Shown here: piece after piece, positions 1 through 13,100 of the stretch
Layout of the letters: each line of letters starts with the position of its first letter
Numbering within the stretch: the stretch's first letter is position 1
The notes under the pieces: model-generated
Seen by the model: the letters and a program-made list of their open reading frames with translations, nothing else
Databases searched by the model: none
What the model was told of the DNA's origin: nothing
Made by a program: the position numbers and the translations under genes
Source: Trichoplax adhaerens
Lineage: Eukaryota; Placozoa; Uniplacotomia; Trichoplacea; Trichoplacidae
Assembly: GCF_000150275.1 (NCBI RefSeq)
Contig: NW_002060943.1
Coordinates: forward strand, 563,126-627,125
Length of the DNA stretch: 64,000 nt
Reading direction: 5' to 3'

Positions 1-520
1 CAATCTAGAAAGGGGTCGCTACGTTATCCTTTCACTTCACGCTGGAAGTTAAACTACGGTATATCGATGAGCCTTTGACAGCATATCTAAAAGGAGGTTA
101 CTAAGTTATCCTTTGACTTCATTTTGGCAGTTCAACTCTATCGATGGGCATGGACATCAAAACTGAAAGGAGATTGCTAGGTTATCGTTTCACTTTGGAA
201 GAGTTAATTTATAGTATATCGAAGGGCTTTTGCTATCAAATCTAAAAAGGAATTGCTACACTATCGTCTCATTTACCCGTGTCTTGAGATAATAAACCGC
301 TTTGATGGGTCTTCAACATAAAATTGAATTCGAGATTATTACGTTATCCTCTTACTTCTGTTGTGATATAAACTATCTAGCTTCTATTTCTAATGAAGCA
401 AGATTCATTCCCTCCCTGAATAGTATATCAACCACGGGGGTCCTCGTTAACATGTCTATCATGACTATTGTACCATTCGAGCGTTTTTAAATTTTTCGTT
501 GAGCTTTGATGATAAAATGA
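1..520. repeat. Tandem repeat, about 78-base unit, five degenerate copies
   Basis: A short motif of the form 'aaaggnnnttnctannttatcntttcactt' recurs near positions 8, 87, 163, 241 and 320, a spacing of 76 to 79 bases. The copies differ by substitutions and small indels. The array runs off the left edge of the window, so its full length is unknown. A 62-codon open frame inside it (302-490) has no recognisable protein character and is treated as chance. Confidence 0.6.
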
Positions 521-2220
521 TACTTTATTCACTTCTGATAGTTTTTATTTGGCTTAGATATCTAAAAAATTGACAATGAACCTTCCATAGCATGAACTAC
601 GATTAACATTTACTAAAATTTATTATTCTTATCTTGGCTCTCTCTTGTGGAAGAATGCGATTTTAACAACAGGAAAAACTTACTACCGTATTTGTATTTA
701 ATGTCAATCCTAATAGCTTGCAGTCATTGCTGCAATCACGATCCTTAGTTTTATTAACTTTCTATTTGAATTAAATTCATTATTAAGAAGCAATTAATAA
801 ATAGCTCATTCTTTCAGCAAAAAAATAATTAATAAACGTGTTCATTTTGCTTTTATTAATTAACTACGTATATCTTTTCACATGAAAAATATTCAATTTT
901 TCTATTAATAAGTTCATCAACCTAATCTTCAGCTTAACCGTTTTCAGAAGCTCGTCTATAATCTCGAACGATATTGATGTGGCGCTCCGTTGAGTCCATA
1001 ATACTATCGTGAATCAAAGTATTCTTATGATGATAATTAATCAATTTCCTGATGACAGTAGCAGCAAAAAATTGAGATGATGAATTGATCGTAGCTTAGA
1101 TAACTCCTAGCAAGAACATGAATGGGTCGTAATCGAGATTATACAATCCCTTTCTGAGTTAGCAATGATGCAATACTATCCATTGCCTGAATAAGATCTT
1201 GATGATAATCTTTTATTCGAGATAGTATACACAAATTGGGCAAATCACTAATAATCTAGATAAATACGCGTATGTTTGTTTACAACAACAGTGAAGTAGT
1301 TAGAGGAATGTATCTATAGAGTCAAGGTAGACATATCAGATATGGACGACTACCAAAATCATAATCCGCCATTTAGATCTAAATCTTGATTTCATGATGG
1401 CCTTATTAACGAATCACCAATGGCCTTCCCGTGATCTTTAATGGAAAATAGCACTTATTACTATCATAACTGTGTTTATTTCGGCGCAGAAGTTTAGTAT
1501 CGCATAATATTATCATCTAAGCCAAAGTAATCATGGACGTAAAATTGTTATTAAAACGAACAACTTTAAAATTCAGCTCAAACTAAATTGAGGGGAAAGC
1601 ACCAGTTTACAATATAATTCTCAACAAAATGACGTTATCGAATAATGTTAAATTCTAACATGAATAAAGAAGTTGGGCTCACAATTTACTAGAATACTTA
1701 GTAAAATCGACTGCAATCAAACCAAATAAGTAGTTATTTCTTACAGCTATGAAAGGCATTACAATGCAAAATTCTAAAGAAGAATTTTAAAATTAGCCTT
1801 TATAACACTAATATTCACTGATGTTATTAGTTAGTAAGAGAATGATGATACTTCGATTCAATAACAAGAACAGGAATTATACGCCGGGCTTCTACTGTTA
1901 TATGATAATTAAACTATTAAAGTCAAGAAATTATCGGAAATAGCAATAGAAGAATCTTGATATAGTTCAAATAGTACCGGTACCGATGATCGAATCAGGA
2001 TTTGATATGCAGTTGAAAATTGAAACAATATCTCGTCTTTAATTACTATACCTACCGATAGCTATTTAAAAAGTTATTGTAATATTATCTGTTCATAAAG
2101 ATGAAAATTATTTTTTACAGTATTGATTTAATTATAAAATCTGAAATCCTATCAGACAAAGCCCATATACAGTGAATAAATTCAACTACAAAATAGTTAA
2201 GGTAAAGAATCACGTAATCT
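521..2220. other. Intergenic, nothing recognised
   Basis: AT-rich sequence without long open frames, splice-flanked coding segments or RNA genes that I could recognise on either strand. An 8-base palindrome (taccggta) lies near 1977. Confidence 0.5.
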
Positions 2221-2227
2221 CATGCTC

Positions 2228-3180
2228 GGGTTAGGGTTAGCCAGTTAAAGCCCATATGTAGTACAGCTAATAAAATTCGGGAACATAATTGTTAAACTGT
2301 TACTACTAGTATAGTATATTTTTACTACCCTACTAGCAGTTATAATTAAAGAGGGTTAAACGATATTAATTTTAAGAGTAACTAATCCTAATGATGATGA
2401 TCAACATCTACTTTGCTACACCAGTTGTAATCACTTTAATGGAAGATATCTTAGCTTTGCACCCTTCCAACTAAACCGCTATTACTAATACAGTATAGTT
2501 ATAGCTAAAGAGGGTTGAACGATATCAATTTTAAAAATAGCTAATTTAATTAATAATGATCAATATCTACTTTGCTTTACTTGCTGTAATCACTGCATTA
2601 GAAGATATTTTGGCTCTGCTCTCTTTGAAGCCGTTACGGCTATAATAGTATATACTTGCTACCCTAATAGCAGTTATAGATAATGAGAGTTCAATAATAT
2701 TGATTTAAAGAGTAGCTGATCCGATTGATGATGATCAACACATACTTTACTTTACCTGTTGTAATCACTTTATTGGAAGATATCTTGGCTTTGCACTCAT
2801 TTAACTTAGCCGTTATTACTAGTGTAGTATGTTTTTACTACCTTAATAGCAGTTACAGTTAAAGAGGGTTAAACGATATTAATTTTAAGAGTAGCTAATT
2901 CAATTGATGATGATCAACGTCTGTTTTGCTTTACCTGCTATAATCACTCCAATGGAAGGTATCTTGGCTTTGCTCCCTTTGAAACTGTTATGGCTAATGC
3001 ATTACTATATGTTCTTTCTAACCTAATAGTAGTTATAGTTAATGAGGGTAAATGATATTAATTTTAAGAATAGCTAATCTAATTCATACTGATCAATATC
3101 GACTATGCTTTAACTTCTACAATCACTTTAATGGAAGATACCTTGGCAAAGTATGTTTTTAAACCATCATTAACGTAGTA
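2228..3180. repeat. Tandem repeat, 160-180 base unit, about five copies
   Basis: The block 'gagggttaaacgatattaa' and its variants recur near 2351, 2510, 2685, 2864 and 3044, giving spacings of 159, 175, 179 and 180 bases. Each unit also carries 'aatggaagatatcttggctt' and 'agcagttatagttaa' blocks in the same order. The array begins beside two copies of the animal telomere hexamer (gggttagggttag at 2228-2240). No open frame is maintained across units, so it is noncoding. Confidence 0.75.
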
Positions 3181-4156
3181 TATTTTAGCAACTTAGATTT
3201 GCCGTTCATTTTATATTCTAACGTTCTAAATGATATCGGGAGTTTATGGTGTGTTATGTAAATTTTACAGAAAATAAAGCTAACGGTATATCAAGTCATT
3301 ATCTCAGATAATGAAGTAAGTCTTTTCCCCAATCGTGATACTGTTTCATGATATTCTAGGTGATTGATTTCCAGTTTCTAAAGCATTTGTAATCATTATA
3401 ATAATATACAATTATATTTAATAAGTCGAACACGGCATTATTGTTTCATTATTTGCAAATTCTTAAACTGCATCATTATTAAATTTTTATTTAGATGTCC
3501 CATTAATATTCTATCATTCCTTATAAGCCCACAATTTGTTCTCTGTAACCTTAACCTATAAAAGCTAAAAATATCTTCATTACAATTAGTCAAATTCAAT
3601 TTCTAGCTAAGGGACTCCAATTTCCGCAGGTGCTATATTATTGTATCTGCCCGCTTGGGTTATCAACTTGATTAATTTACGCAAACCATTATTGCTTTAA
3701 AAATAAACACCAAGTCCAAATGCTAAGATTTTCATCAGCTATTAATGAATTGCATTTTGGTATCGGGTGATATAGCAAAAAGATAGAAAAGTTAAACTGA
3801 ATTGCCGCTTCCACATTTTGATGCGGTAATTGCGGATTGCAGTAGCCAATATTAATATGCATCAGCATTATTTCTATGGATTTAATAAGATAGTCTTGAC
3901 TGCGATGGCATATTTATTTATCACACGAATAAGTTTTCCGATGTAATAACTTTCATTCTGTTGATTAATTTGCTCATAAAATAGATGATACGCAAATATA
4001 TATTTTCAGTGATGATTTCTGTTGATTGTTAAGTAATGTCTGACTATTTTCTGTCCCGCTAGCTAGGACTGAAAATGATGCCAAATTTATCAGATCTTTA
4101 ACAAGAATTTTCTTAGAATTTGGAATCGTCAGTAAAATTGATATCAGCCATTACTA
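3181..4156. other. Region upstream of gene A
   Basis: About 1 kb of AT-rich DNA between the repeat array and the first ATG of gene A. It should contain that gene's promoter and 5' untranslated region, but no TATA element or initiator stands out, so none is called. Confidence 0.4.
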
Positions 4157-7100
4157 ATGGCAAGCAATACTCCAGCGTCCCCGACTACTGCTACTAGTAA
4201 TGGCGGTAGCAAGAAGAGAAGGCAGCTACCTGTACCACCATCTTGTCCTAGTCCGATCTTGCAAGGTATGTTTTAAAAATGAATTCACATGCTAATTTAA
4301 CAATTTGTAATAGACACTACCGCAAAGATATGAACTTTTACTTAATACTTGACAGACAGAACTAAAACGGTAATTTCTCTTAATCAAAATCCTGACTAAA
4401 TACTGACTAGCTCTGATAGTTTTTAATTGCATTTGATGCTTTTCTTTTTTGCAATCGACATTGCGTATTTCGTTCAATGCAAATTTAAGATTAATAATTG
4501 TCTATGATCACTGAGATTCTGAAGAATTATATTTTAATTAAGTGGAGAATTAAACAGGACTCTTTTCAATCATTGCTGATTTTACAGTTATTCCAAAAAG
4601 TTTACAATTTATATTTTTACTTATTGCGATACTGATGAAGGAACTTGCAGTATTAAGCCAAATCCAAATGTACCGTTATAGATCACATTTCAATTTTAGC
4701 AACAAGCCTAGTTGCATATATGTTATGTACTTTTTCGCTAAGATTATTTAGAGCCTATAATTTATCTGATAATCATTTATGTTATATTTTAAACTAAATC
4801 TATATCCATTAAAATTCTCCGAGTAATTAACATATTTTGAATTAAGTATAATATGATTAGATTAATGTCGGTATTTTATGGCGAAAAGCTCAGTTATACT
4901 GTATTATATGCATGTTATTATCTAGTTAGATACTTCATTTAACTGGAATACTCTCTTAGTACTATGCTATCAAATATATATACACAAGCAGTAAATTTAC
5001 GAAAGGCTAGATCTTTCGACGTCTAATTCTAATCAAAATGCGTCTGCAATACATTAAATTTCATAGCAAGAACAATGATGTTATTCTTTATATATAGTGT
5101 CGATATGTTGTGATAAAAGCTTTAAACTTAAAGACAATTATAATACTAAAATTATTGGAATAGCTTTTAAAAGAGGCAGTCCAATAATCGGATTTAGTAG
5201 AATCGAATATAGGATATGAATAAAAATCGATTGCGGCATTTAGAACTATTGCACTACATTACGTTTCCTGTAATTTGAAGTTATATTATAGTTGTACAAC
5301 ATCCCCATGGAATTTTATCATCTTACGGTATTTTTGTTGCTCATTGTAGTTTATGAGGGATGATTTCACTTTCAAGTAAGAGTGCATTATAAGCTAAAAA
5401 TATAAAAATTGATCGACCAAAATTGCATACAGAAAACACTACCTCGGTCTTGTTATACTACCCAGTAGTTACGGTGCAGTGTTACGGCAAATTTTTATAA
5501 TCACATCTGTTACTTAATATACTGTAGGAATATATCAAAACATAATTTATGGCTAGTAACACACAGATAGATAAACGAGCTCCGCTAATAATTGCATCAG
5601 TAGATACAGCTATTGGAATGCTATGAAATTAACCTTTATGAGGAATCAACTCATCTTGCACGCCTGCTGATTTGGTGTCTCTAGTCTGGCCGATAGTAAT
5701 TTAAAATTTACAGAAGACGAAATAGATTTTCCTCTTGAATCTTCTTCAATGGATTACCACTACAGATAATACATTTTTGAACGCTATTATCGTTAACTTA
5801 AATGACGTGAATAAGATTATTCGTAACATGTAGCATCAAAAAAATTTAAATTATTGCGGTAGGGATTGCAATGAAATAGGCGCCTATTTCTTAGGCCTAT
5901 AACAACAGGAAGAAAATCGATATTTAAGCTATAAGACTGCAGACGCTAAAAATTTATTATCGTGCTATAAATTTGTTACCGTTACTCAATATAAACCTTG
6001 ATTTTTGATTAAATAAATCAAAGAGAGTCGTCAAATACTTTCTTGTAGCATTTTTTCAAGAGGATAAAAAATAGTCAAAATCTGAGGAGATTAACTTCGG
6101 AAGTATAAAAGGACATTAAGAAATTCAATTCTCGACTTATTGGAGTTGCTAGATCATGTCCGAATTAAAGCTCACCACCTCTTAATTGGTATAAAAGTAG
6201 TTTCAATTTTTAACCCCAATCCCAAACACGAATGCCGTTCAGTTTGCTTAAAACTCGAATAGTTCACTAAAAATGTTTTTTTATGTCGCAGTTTGCTGTC
6301 TTTTAATCATTCTGATAATTCTAATTCAGTATGGAAGCTATCAAGAATGTTAATTCTCAAACTATGCTCATTTCCACCACATCATATATGTAGTTTACCT
6401 ACAGATTGTTTTGATTACCCCTACAGCACATATTACGTTTAAATGATATTATTAATTTAATAATGTACAGCAGAATGATAGCTGCAGTATTTCTTAGTCA
6501 TTTTTGACAACGAGTGTCAAGTTTCATCATAAGGAATGTACAATGTGCATTGCGCCTTCTGGCAACTTATGAATATCTTTAGCAATTGATCTCCATTAAT
6601 TGCACAGCTTTGAGCGGTTTCATGTTAGGACAAAAGCACTTAGCGACTGGAACTGTTTTCCTCGATCGCATTCCAAGGCATCATCACAATAACGGATACA
6701 TAAAAGAGGGATGATAACCATTATATAATTTGTATCTATTTTTAAAGATGCGATTGAATAATTCAACATTATAAGGTTAAATGTAAACATAAAAGCAAAA
6801 ATTCACAGTATTGACAGTTCTGCTTAGAAAAAATAAAAATAGAAATGATTTAGGGATATTCTGTTTATTTCATAATTAAAAAATGTTGACCTAAAAAAAA
6901 ATAAAAATTCAAGTAAACACCGTTATTCATAGGTAAAGGGGAAGAGAACAAGGAGATTTCTACATTAGCTACTGTAAAATCTAAATAACAACTAACAAAC
7001 TGGATGTAGACGAGATAGATTAAACCAATTAGCGCTAAATTTCAGGTGCTAGTAGCTTTCGTCAAATTTTTGCACTTACTGATATATACTGGCAGGTTAA

Positions 7101-10100
7101 GTTCAATCCTGTAATTTATCATTATTGATTCTAATAAAAATGAATGATTTGTAGATCTAGGCCAATCATACACGTATTTACTGCATGATTAATCTTAATC
7201 AATTTTTCTTTAGTATAATGTCAATTTATTTAGCGGCAAATAAAATGAAAATAGGGATATGGAGGTTGGTAAATCCGGCAAAAGCATTCTTTGGTGTAGG
7301 ATGATATTTTCACCTCTCGTTGAAAATATTCCTCTTTAACACCGATCACTTTAGTTAATGGATTACATGACTTCTGCCTTTATCATATATTCGATTTCAT
7401 ATTTTCAGTTAAATTATAATGAGTTATTATTAGTCATATGAAATATAGAATCAGAAAGATATTGCGATGTCCGACAATTTATTTTGAATAGATCAAGTCA
7501 TTTACTTATTCATGGTTGCGCGTAAATCCGCTTTTATACACACAAATACGCGCATAACGATAATCGACATCTTATTTATTCCAGAGCAATGGAATAATTA
7601 CGTTTTACAATGAATTCCAAGCGGATTTCATTTCCAATCGAGCTCAATACTTATTATTCTATCTGCGAAGCAATAAGAAGGCAAACGTAATATCGAATGC
7701 TACTATTTTTAAGATGGAGATATCACTCACGTTTATATTATACTGTACATATGCTGCTTCTGTAATTATCGCATTAAAAAAGAATATTAACAGACGCATA
7801 ATTATTAAGGTTACATATATAAGACACCTAAGAAATGTTGATGTAGTCGATACCAATAAACTAATCTATCAAAGCTAACATATTCTAAAATGTACTTTGT
7901 AGAAAATGGAAAGTTCGACAAGATTGTCCAGAAAGCCATTAAAAACCAATTGATCCGGCAAAATCGTAGCTTTGACTGGGGTCGTAGTGAAAAGAATGAA
8001 AGACCTCAACAACTAAAATGGAGTAAAAGCGTTGATTCACCTACGCCCAATGAGGGTGATGAAATTGATAATAGTGCAGATCAAGACAATTCTTCTACCC
8101 ATAATTATCGAAAATTCGATAGAAATTCATCGATTCCGAATCGAGATTCGCCTAGATCAAATAAGAAGATTACAAGGAATAAGAATGGTCTAGAATATAA
8201 TGTTCCTAATCGGGTAAGGCTGAAAACGGTTTAATTATCGTGGCATCTCCATTTAAATTGGTTTTACTCGTAGATTATTAATCGGTAGCAATAAATTAAA
8301 GCAGTAATAGCAACATTTTTATATACGTGGAGAAAAATGTTGGAATTTTATCGATTGATCTTGCTATTAAGTACCGGTATGAAGTTGTAGCTTAAAAAAT
8401 TGACAGGAAAAAAATTAAGCCGATTCAAGGCGAAAATTTCAAAAAGCTCTAACACTAAGGGTTATATTTTGAATGATAAACAGAATTTATACCAACATTG
8501 AACAATAGGGCATATAATTAATTTCGTTTTACTAACAGTCTCTATTACCTTGCCGAAAGGTGCAATTAGATTCATAGATGAGTTTGATTCGCATTAATGA
8601 AAATATCTTAATATCATCGGCCAATCTTACCTATTAAATATGAAATTATAAAGTGATAAGTAGAAAGTTAGTTAATACAGCTAATCTGTGCTACCGTACT
8701 GAAAGGCATACTTAGATTTATAGTATCACTTTGACGCGTATTATTACAAAAATTTAAATTATATCGCTTGATCTTAAAATTAGGTATAAATTTTAACTTA
8801 CGAAATTGCTAAGTAGAAGTTGATTAATGCAATAATCTATAGTACTTTACTGAAAGGCATAATTAGATTATGTAATCATATATCACGTTGACGCGCATAT
8901 TAATAAGAACATTTTAATTACATCGATTGACGTTACGAATAGGTATAAAGTTTAACTTGCGAAATTGACAAGTAGAAGTTACGGTAGTTACCAATAATCC
9001 GTAGTACCTTGCCGACAGTCATAATTAGATTTATGGTATAATTTTGATGTCCATTAATAAAAATATGTAATCTTATTATATATCTATTGATCTTTCTATT
9101 ATGTATGCCAAATTGACAAGCAGAATATTGAGTTAATACAACAGTCTGTATTACTTTTCCGGAAAACATTAACAAAAATATAAAAATAAATCTCTGTTGA
9201 AAAATAAATTCTTCTTTTAGCCACCTATAGTGACAATCAAGGAGTCAGATGGCGATCAGGCAGTTCCGATTGGTCTTCCAGGCAAAAAGGTACCACAATT
9301 ACAAAGATAATTGTTTTCTATTAATGCGATTAAATTAAAGGTTTTAGAGTAAACGCTAATTTTGAATTAGATTTTGCAAATATATTATTTGCAAGGGCAA
9401 TTTGAAAGTAAAGCAAAATTCTGCCTAGTAATTAGTTAGTAATTATTCAAATTGATATCAACAGGATCGCTTGCATCGTGCAATCACTTCGGTATTGAGT
9501 AATAATAGCGATGATATCACTTTTGACGACATGGAAGTAGCTCAAATTGTCACTAGAGGCTTATCCGATCATTTAGATTTCGATATTAATGATGATATTG
9601 AAGCCCATATTAAGACCGCTCCAGTAAAGGTAATGTATACGTTAATGCCTTCAGCAATACTGATGAGAAAAAAAAGAAGTGTTTGAACATCCTAGTCATA
9701 TATACTTTATGTCATGCTTGTTATATAAGTAGTATCAATAGCTACTAAATACTGTAAATTGCATTATAATGAATAATAATCTTGACTACAATTCGATAAA
9801 TATAGTCTGATTTGAAGGCACAGATAACAAGGTTGTGGTTTTAATTACAGTATCGCTATACTTTATACCATGTTTGCGGTATAAGTAGTATCAGTAGCAG
9901 CTTAAAAACTATAAATCATTTTTAGAAATTTTATAGCGATATGTCCGTATTAATGATATGATCAATGATATAATTATATTATAATTATTAATAATCTTGA
10001 CTACAACTTGATAAATAAATATAATCTGACTTGATGACATAGCTATCACGGTTGTTATTTTAAATATAAATATTAATTAAGGTATAGCAAGACGCATGAA

Positions 10101-13100
10101 GTTAAATGGGCTACTTTTTCCTCTAGGACAAATTAGAAATCTTTTTTTATCCCTTTTAAAGTTTACTTAGTATATTATAGTATCTCTTGATTTCTTATTA
10201 GACTAATAGTGAACAAGAAACACAGCATAATAGTGATGGCCAAAGAGCTAAAGCCAGTAATTCATCCTTTGATGCAGTTTCAACATCTACAAGCTCAAAA
10301 GGAAGTCAAGAGAATAATACCAATGACCGCCAAGGTTCTACAATCAACTCCAGACCATCTACAATTCTAGATCGACCAACACGCAAACTATCGCATGCCA
10401 TTACTATCGATCAAGAGACATTTAAGCATGGTGATCAAAGTAGAAATGATATAAATCAAAATGGGACAACAGGCACTTCGGAAACTACTCAAGATAGTCT
10501 TCGTCGAGTTTCTATTCCAGTTGTTGTTCAGCCACCAACTCCTAAAGCAACACATAGACCATTAGCCGCCAGTGGCAAGAAAATAAAAGCATTGCAGGAA
10601 GTGATTGCGTCCAATGATAAAGTTGAAATAAGCAAAACAGAATCAGCTGAAAAAAACCTGCGATCAACAAGCGCTTTTCATGATTTACGCAATGCTACTA
10701 AGAGTGATCCTACTAAGCTTTCTATTGAACAAATTAAGAAAAAATATGGTAAAAGTATTGAGAAAACTCGGCGGGTATCGTTCGATGTTTCAGTTTTGAG
10801 AAAAAAGCAACATCTCGATCAAACTGATACCTTGCGCTTACCTAAGCGTAACGGTTCTGGTCACGATTGGAAAGATCTTAAAATCAATCTATCCAATTCG
10901 TTAGGATCAGGAGCGACCAATACCACTAATGCAACCAATCCCAGTAGATTGTCTTCATCGACTGGATTGACTATATCAGCTGCCAGTAGTACTAAGGATA
11001 ACTGGTTAACAGTGGATCGTGATTCGTTGAAAAAAAGGCGTAAAGAAGGATCATCGACTGATGTTACAGTATCCAACAATAGTAAAAGTTTAGGTAGCAA
11101 GAAGACATCTGATCACTTAGGGGTTAACAATTCTGTAACGAAACGACGATCTTCTTATGCATTAGATGGTAGATCAAAATCCAGCAATGAATTAAAAAAT
11201 ATAACTATTAATTTAGGGAGTGATAAAAAGTCATCATCTACTTTACAAATTGATATGAAACAAGTTTATAAAAGTCTTAAGCGGCGAAATAGTAGCAATC
11301 GAAATATTAAAGCTTCTATAGAGAGTACATCAGTATCATCAGCTGATGAGTTAAAACAGAGAGTTTTTGGTAATCTAATAAGCAAGGCGACAACAACGAC
11401 AGCAGCATCCACAGCAAATACTACAACAACGATAGTATCTCCAACTTCAGCAACGGCATCGGCAATAGCCAGTGCAACACAAGCAAGTAATCGAGCATCA
11501 GAACATCGTCGAAGGACTGAAGATATAACTAGGAGATTTAACGAGATTAAGAATGCTAATCGAGATAGCAAGTTAATGACAAAGGCCGCTAGCAATAATG
11601 CAAATCCTAATTTAAATACGAGTAATGAAGTAGTTAAAGCCACAAATGAACAAGCAGATAGCGATAGCAAAGTCAATTCTACTCATAAACATTCTAGAGT
11701 AGTTCGTCAGGCTTCCTATCAGAATGGTCAGGAAGTTAAAAAATTACCGTTAACAAGAACCGATGGCTACTCATCCATAACCGTGCTAACTCAATCTGTT
11801 GATAGTTCAAGTCAACGGCAGGAAATTGTAACTTCTGGTGCAACGAAAGTAGATAGTTCTGCCAATACTAATAACAACGCCAAACATGCTACCAGCCACA
11901 AGGATAGCCTTGCTAATGAACTTATCCACTCAAATGGTAACGGAAATCATGTTAATGACAAGATGAACAATATTATTGGTGATCATCTTCAATCTGCAAA
12001 ATCAGCTAATTCTCATAATAGCAATCATGCTACTGCTGATAGCAGTAATATCAATGTTAGTAATGATAAACCAAATTCGACTACAATTAAAATTGCATAT
12101 AGCGATCAGTCTAGCTTTCATCATACGGATAATGCTATACCGGCAGTTAATGATAGCAAGGCCAACCAGAATACTCCCAATAATTTAAGTCATAGTCACC
12201 AGAATGAAGATCAGTCCAGCAGTAATGATAATCAAAATAATCAGAAACTTGGCTCGGTATCTAATAACACTAATTCAAATAGTACTATTAATAATAATAA
12301 TTCTACCCTTACTAATAACAAGACTACATCAATACCTAAAATTGGTCGAAGTAGAAAATTACCCAGTATTGATTTAGCTGTTAAGAATGTATCTCCATCA
12401 AGACCGACATCATCGACAACTTCCATCTCTTCTGTTGCTTCCGATGGTATGGCTTTACCAACATCACCAATCGAATCTCCAGTTTCTCCTGTGTTTGTAA
12501 CGCCACCATCGACACCATTTGAAATAAAAGAGTCTTCCAATTTTACTTCTCCTTTAGCAATGATGGACAATTTTGAGATATCGGAAGTGGCTGCAGAGTC
12601 ACGAATTCAGAGTCCTCCATCCATAATGATCGAGTCTCATACTGGAGCATCCTCAGTATTTACTACTGCTCCATCATCGCCTGTTCAATCGCCTGGAGAA
12701 ACATCAGCTCCAAGTCCACCAAATGTCCTAATAGAGCAAAATAAATTATCAGAAAGCGAGTCACTAGGAAATAATGAATATCCTAAATTACCAGCGCCAC
12801 CACCACCTACACCAGCTCAAGAATTATCATCAGCTCCAGTTTCCGATCAAGAGATCCAGAAACCAACATCGCCTGTTACTGATCAGGAGAGTCAGAAACC
12901 AACATCTCCTGTTACTGATCTAGAAGAAGCGAAAACAACGGGTAAAATATCCAAATATGAAGTAGCTGATTTCTTTAGTCAATTTACATCGCAATCCAGT
13001 TTCCAGCTACGTTCCAAAAGGGCAAATAGTCTATCGTTAGCGACAGGAAGGGAAGAATCACCGAATGATGATGTGAAAGCACCAGAAAATCAACGAAGAC

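Noticed and set aside
10861-12570. Minus-strand open frames of 79 to 136 codons under gene A
   Set aside because: They are antisense to a Ser/Asn/Thr-rich exon, which naturally leaves the opposite strand open; no splice or domain support.
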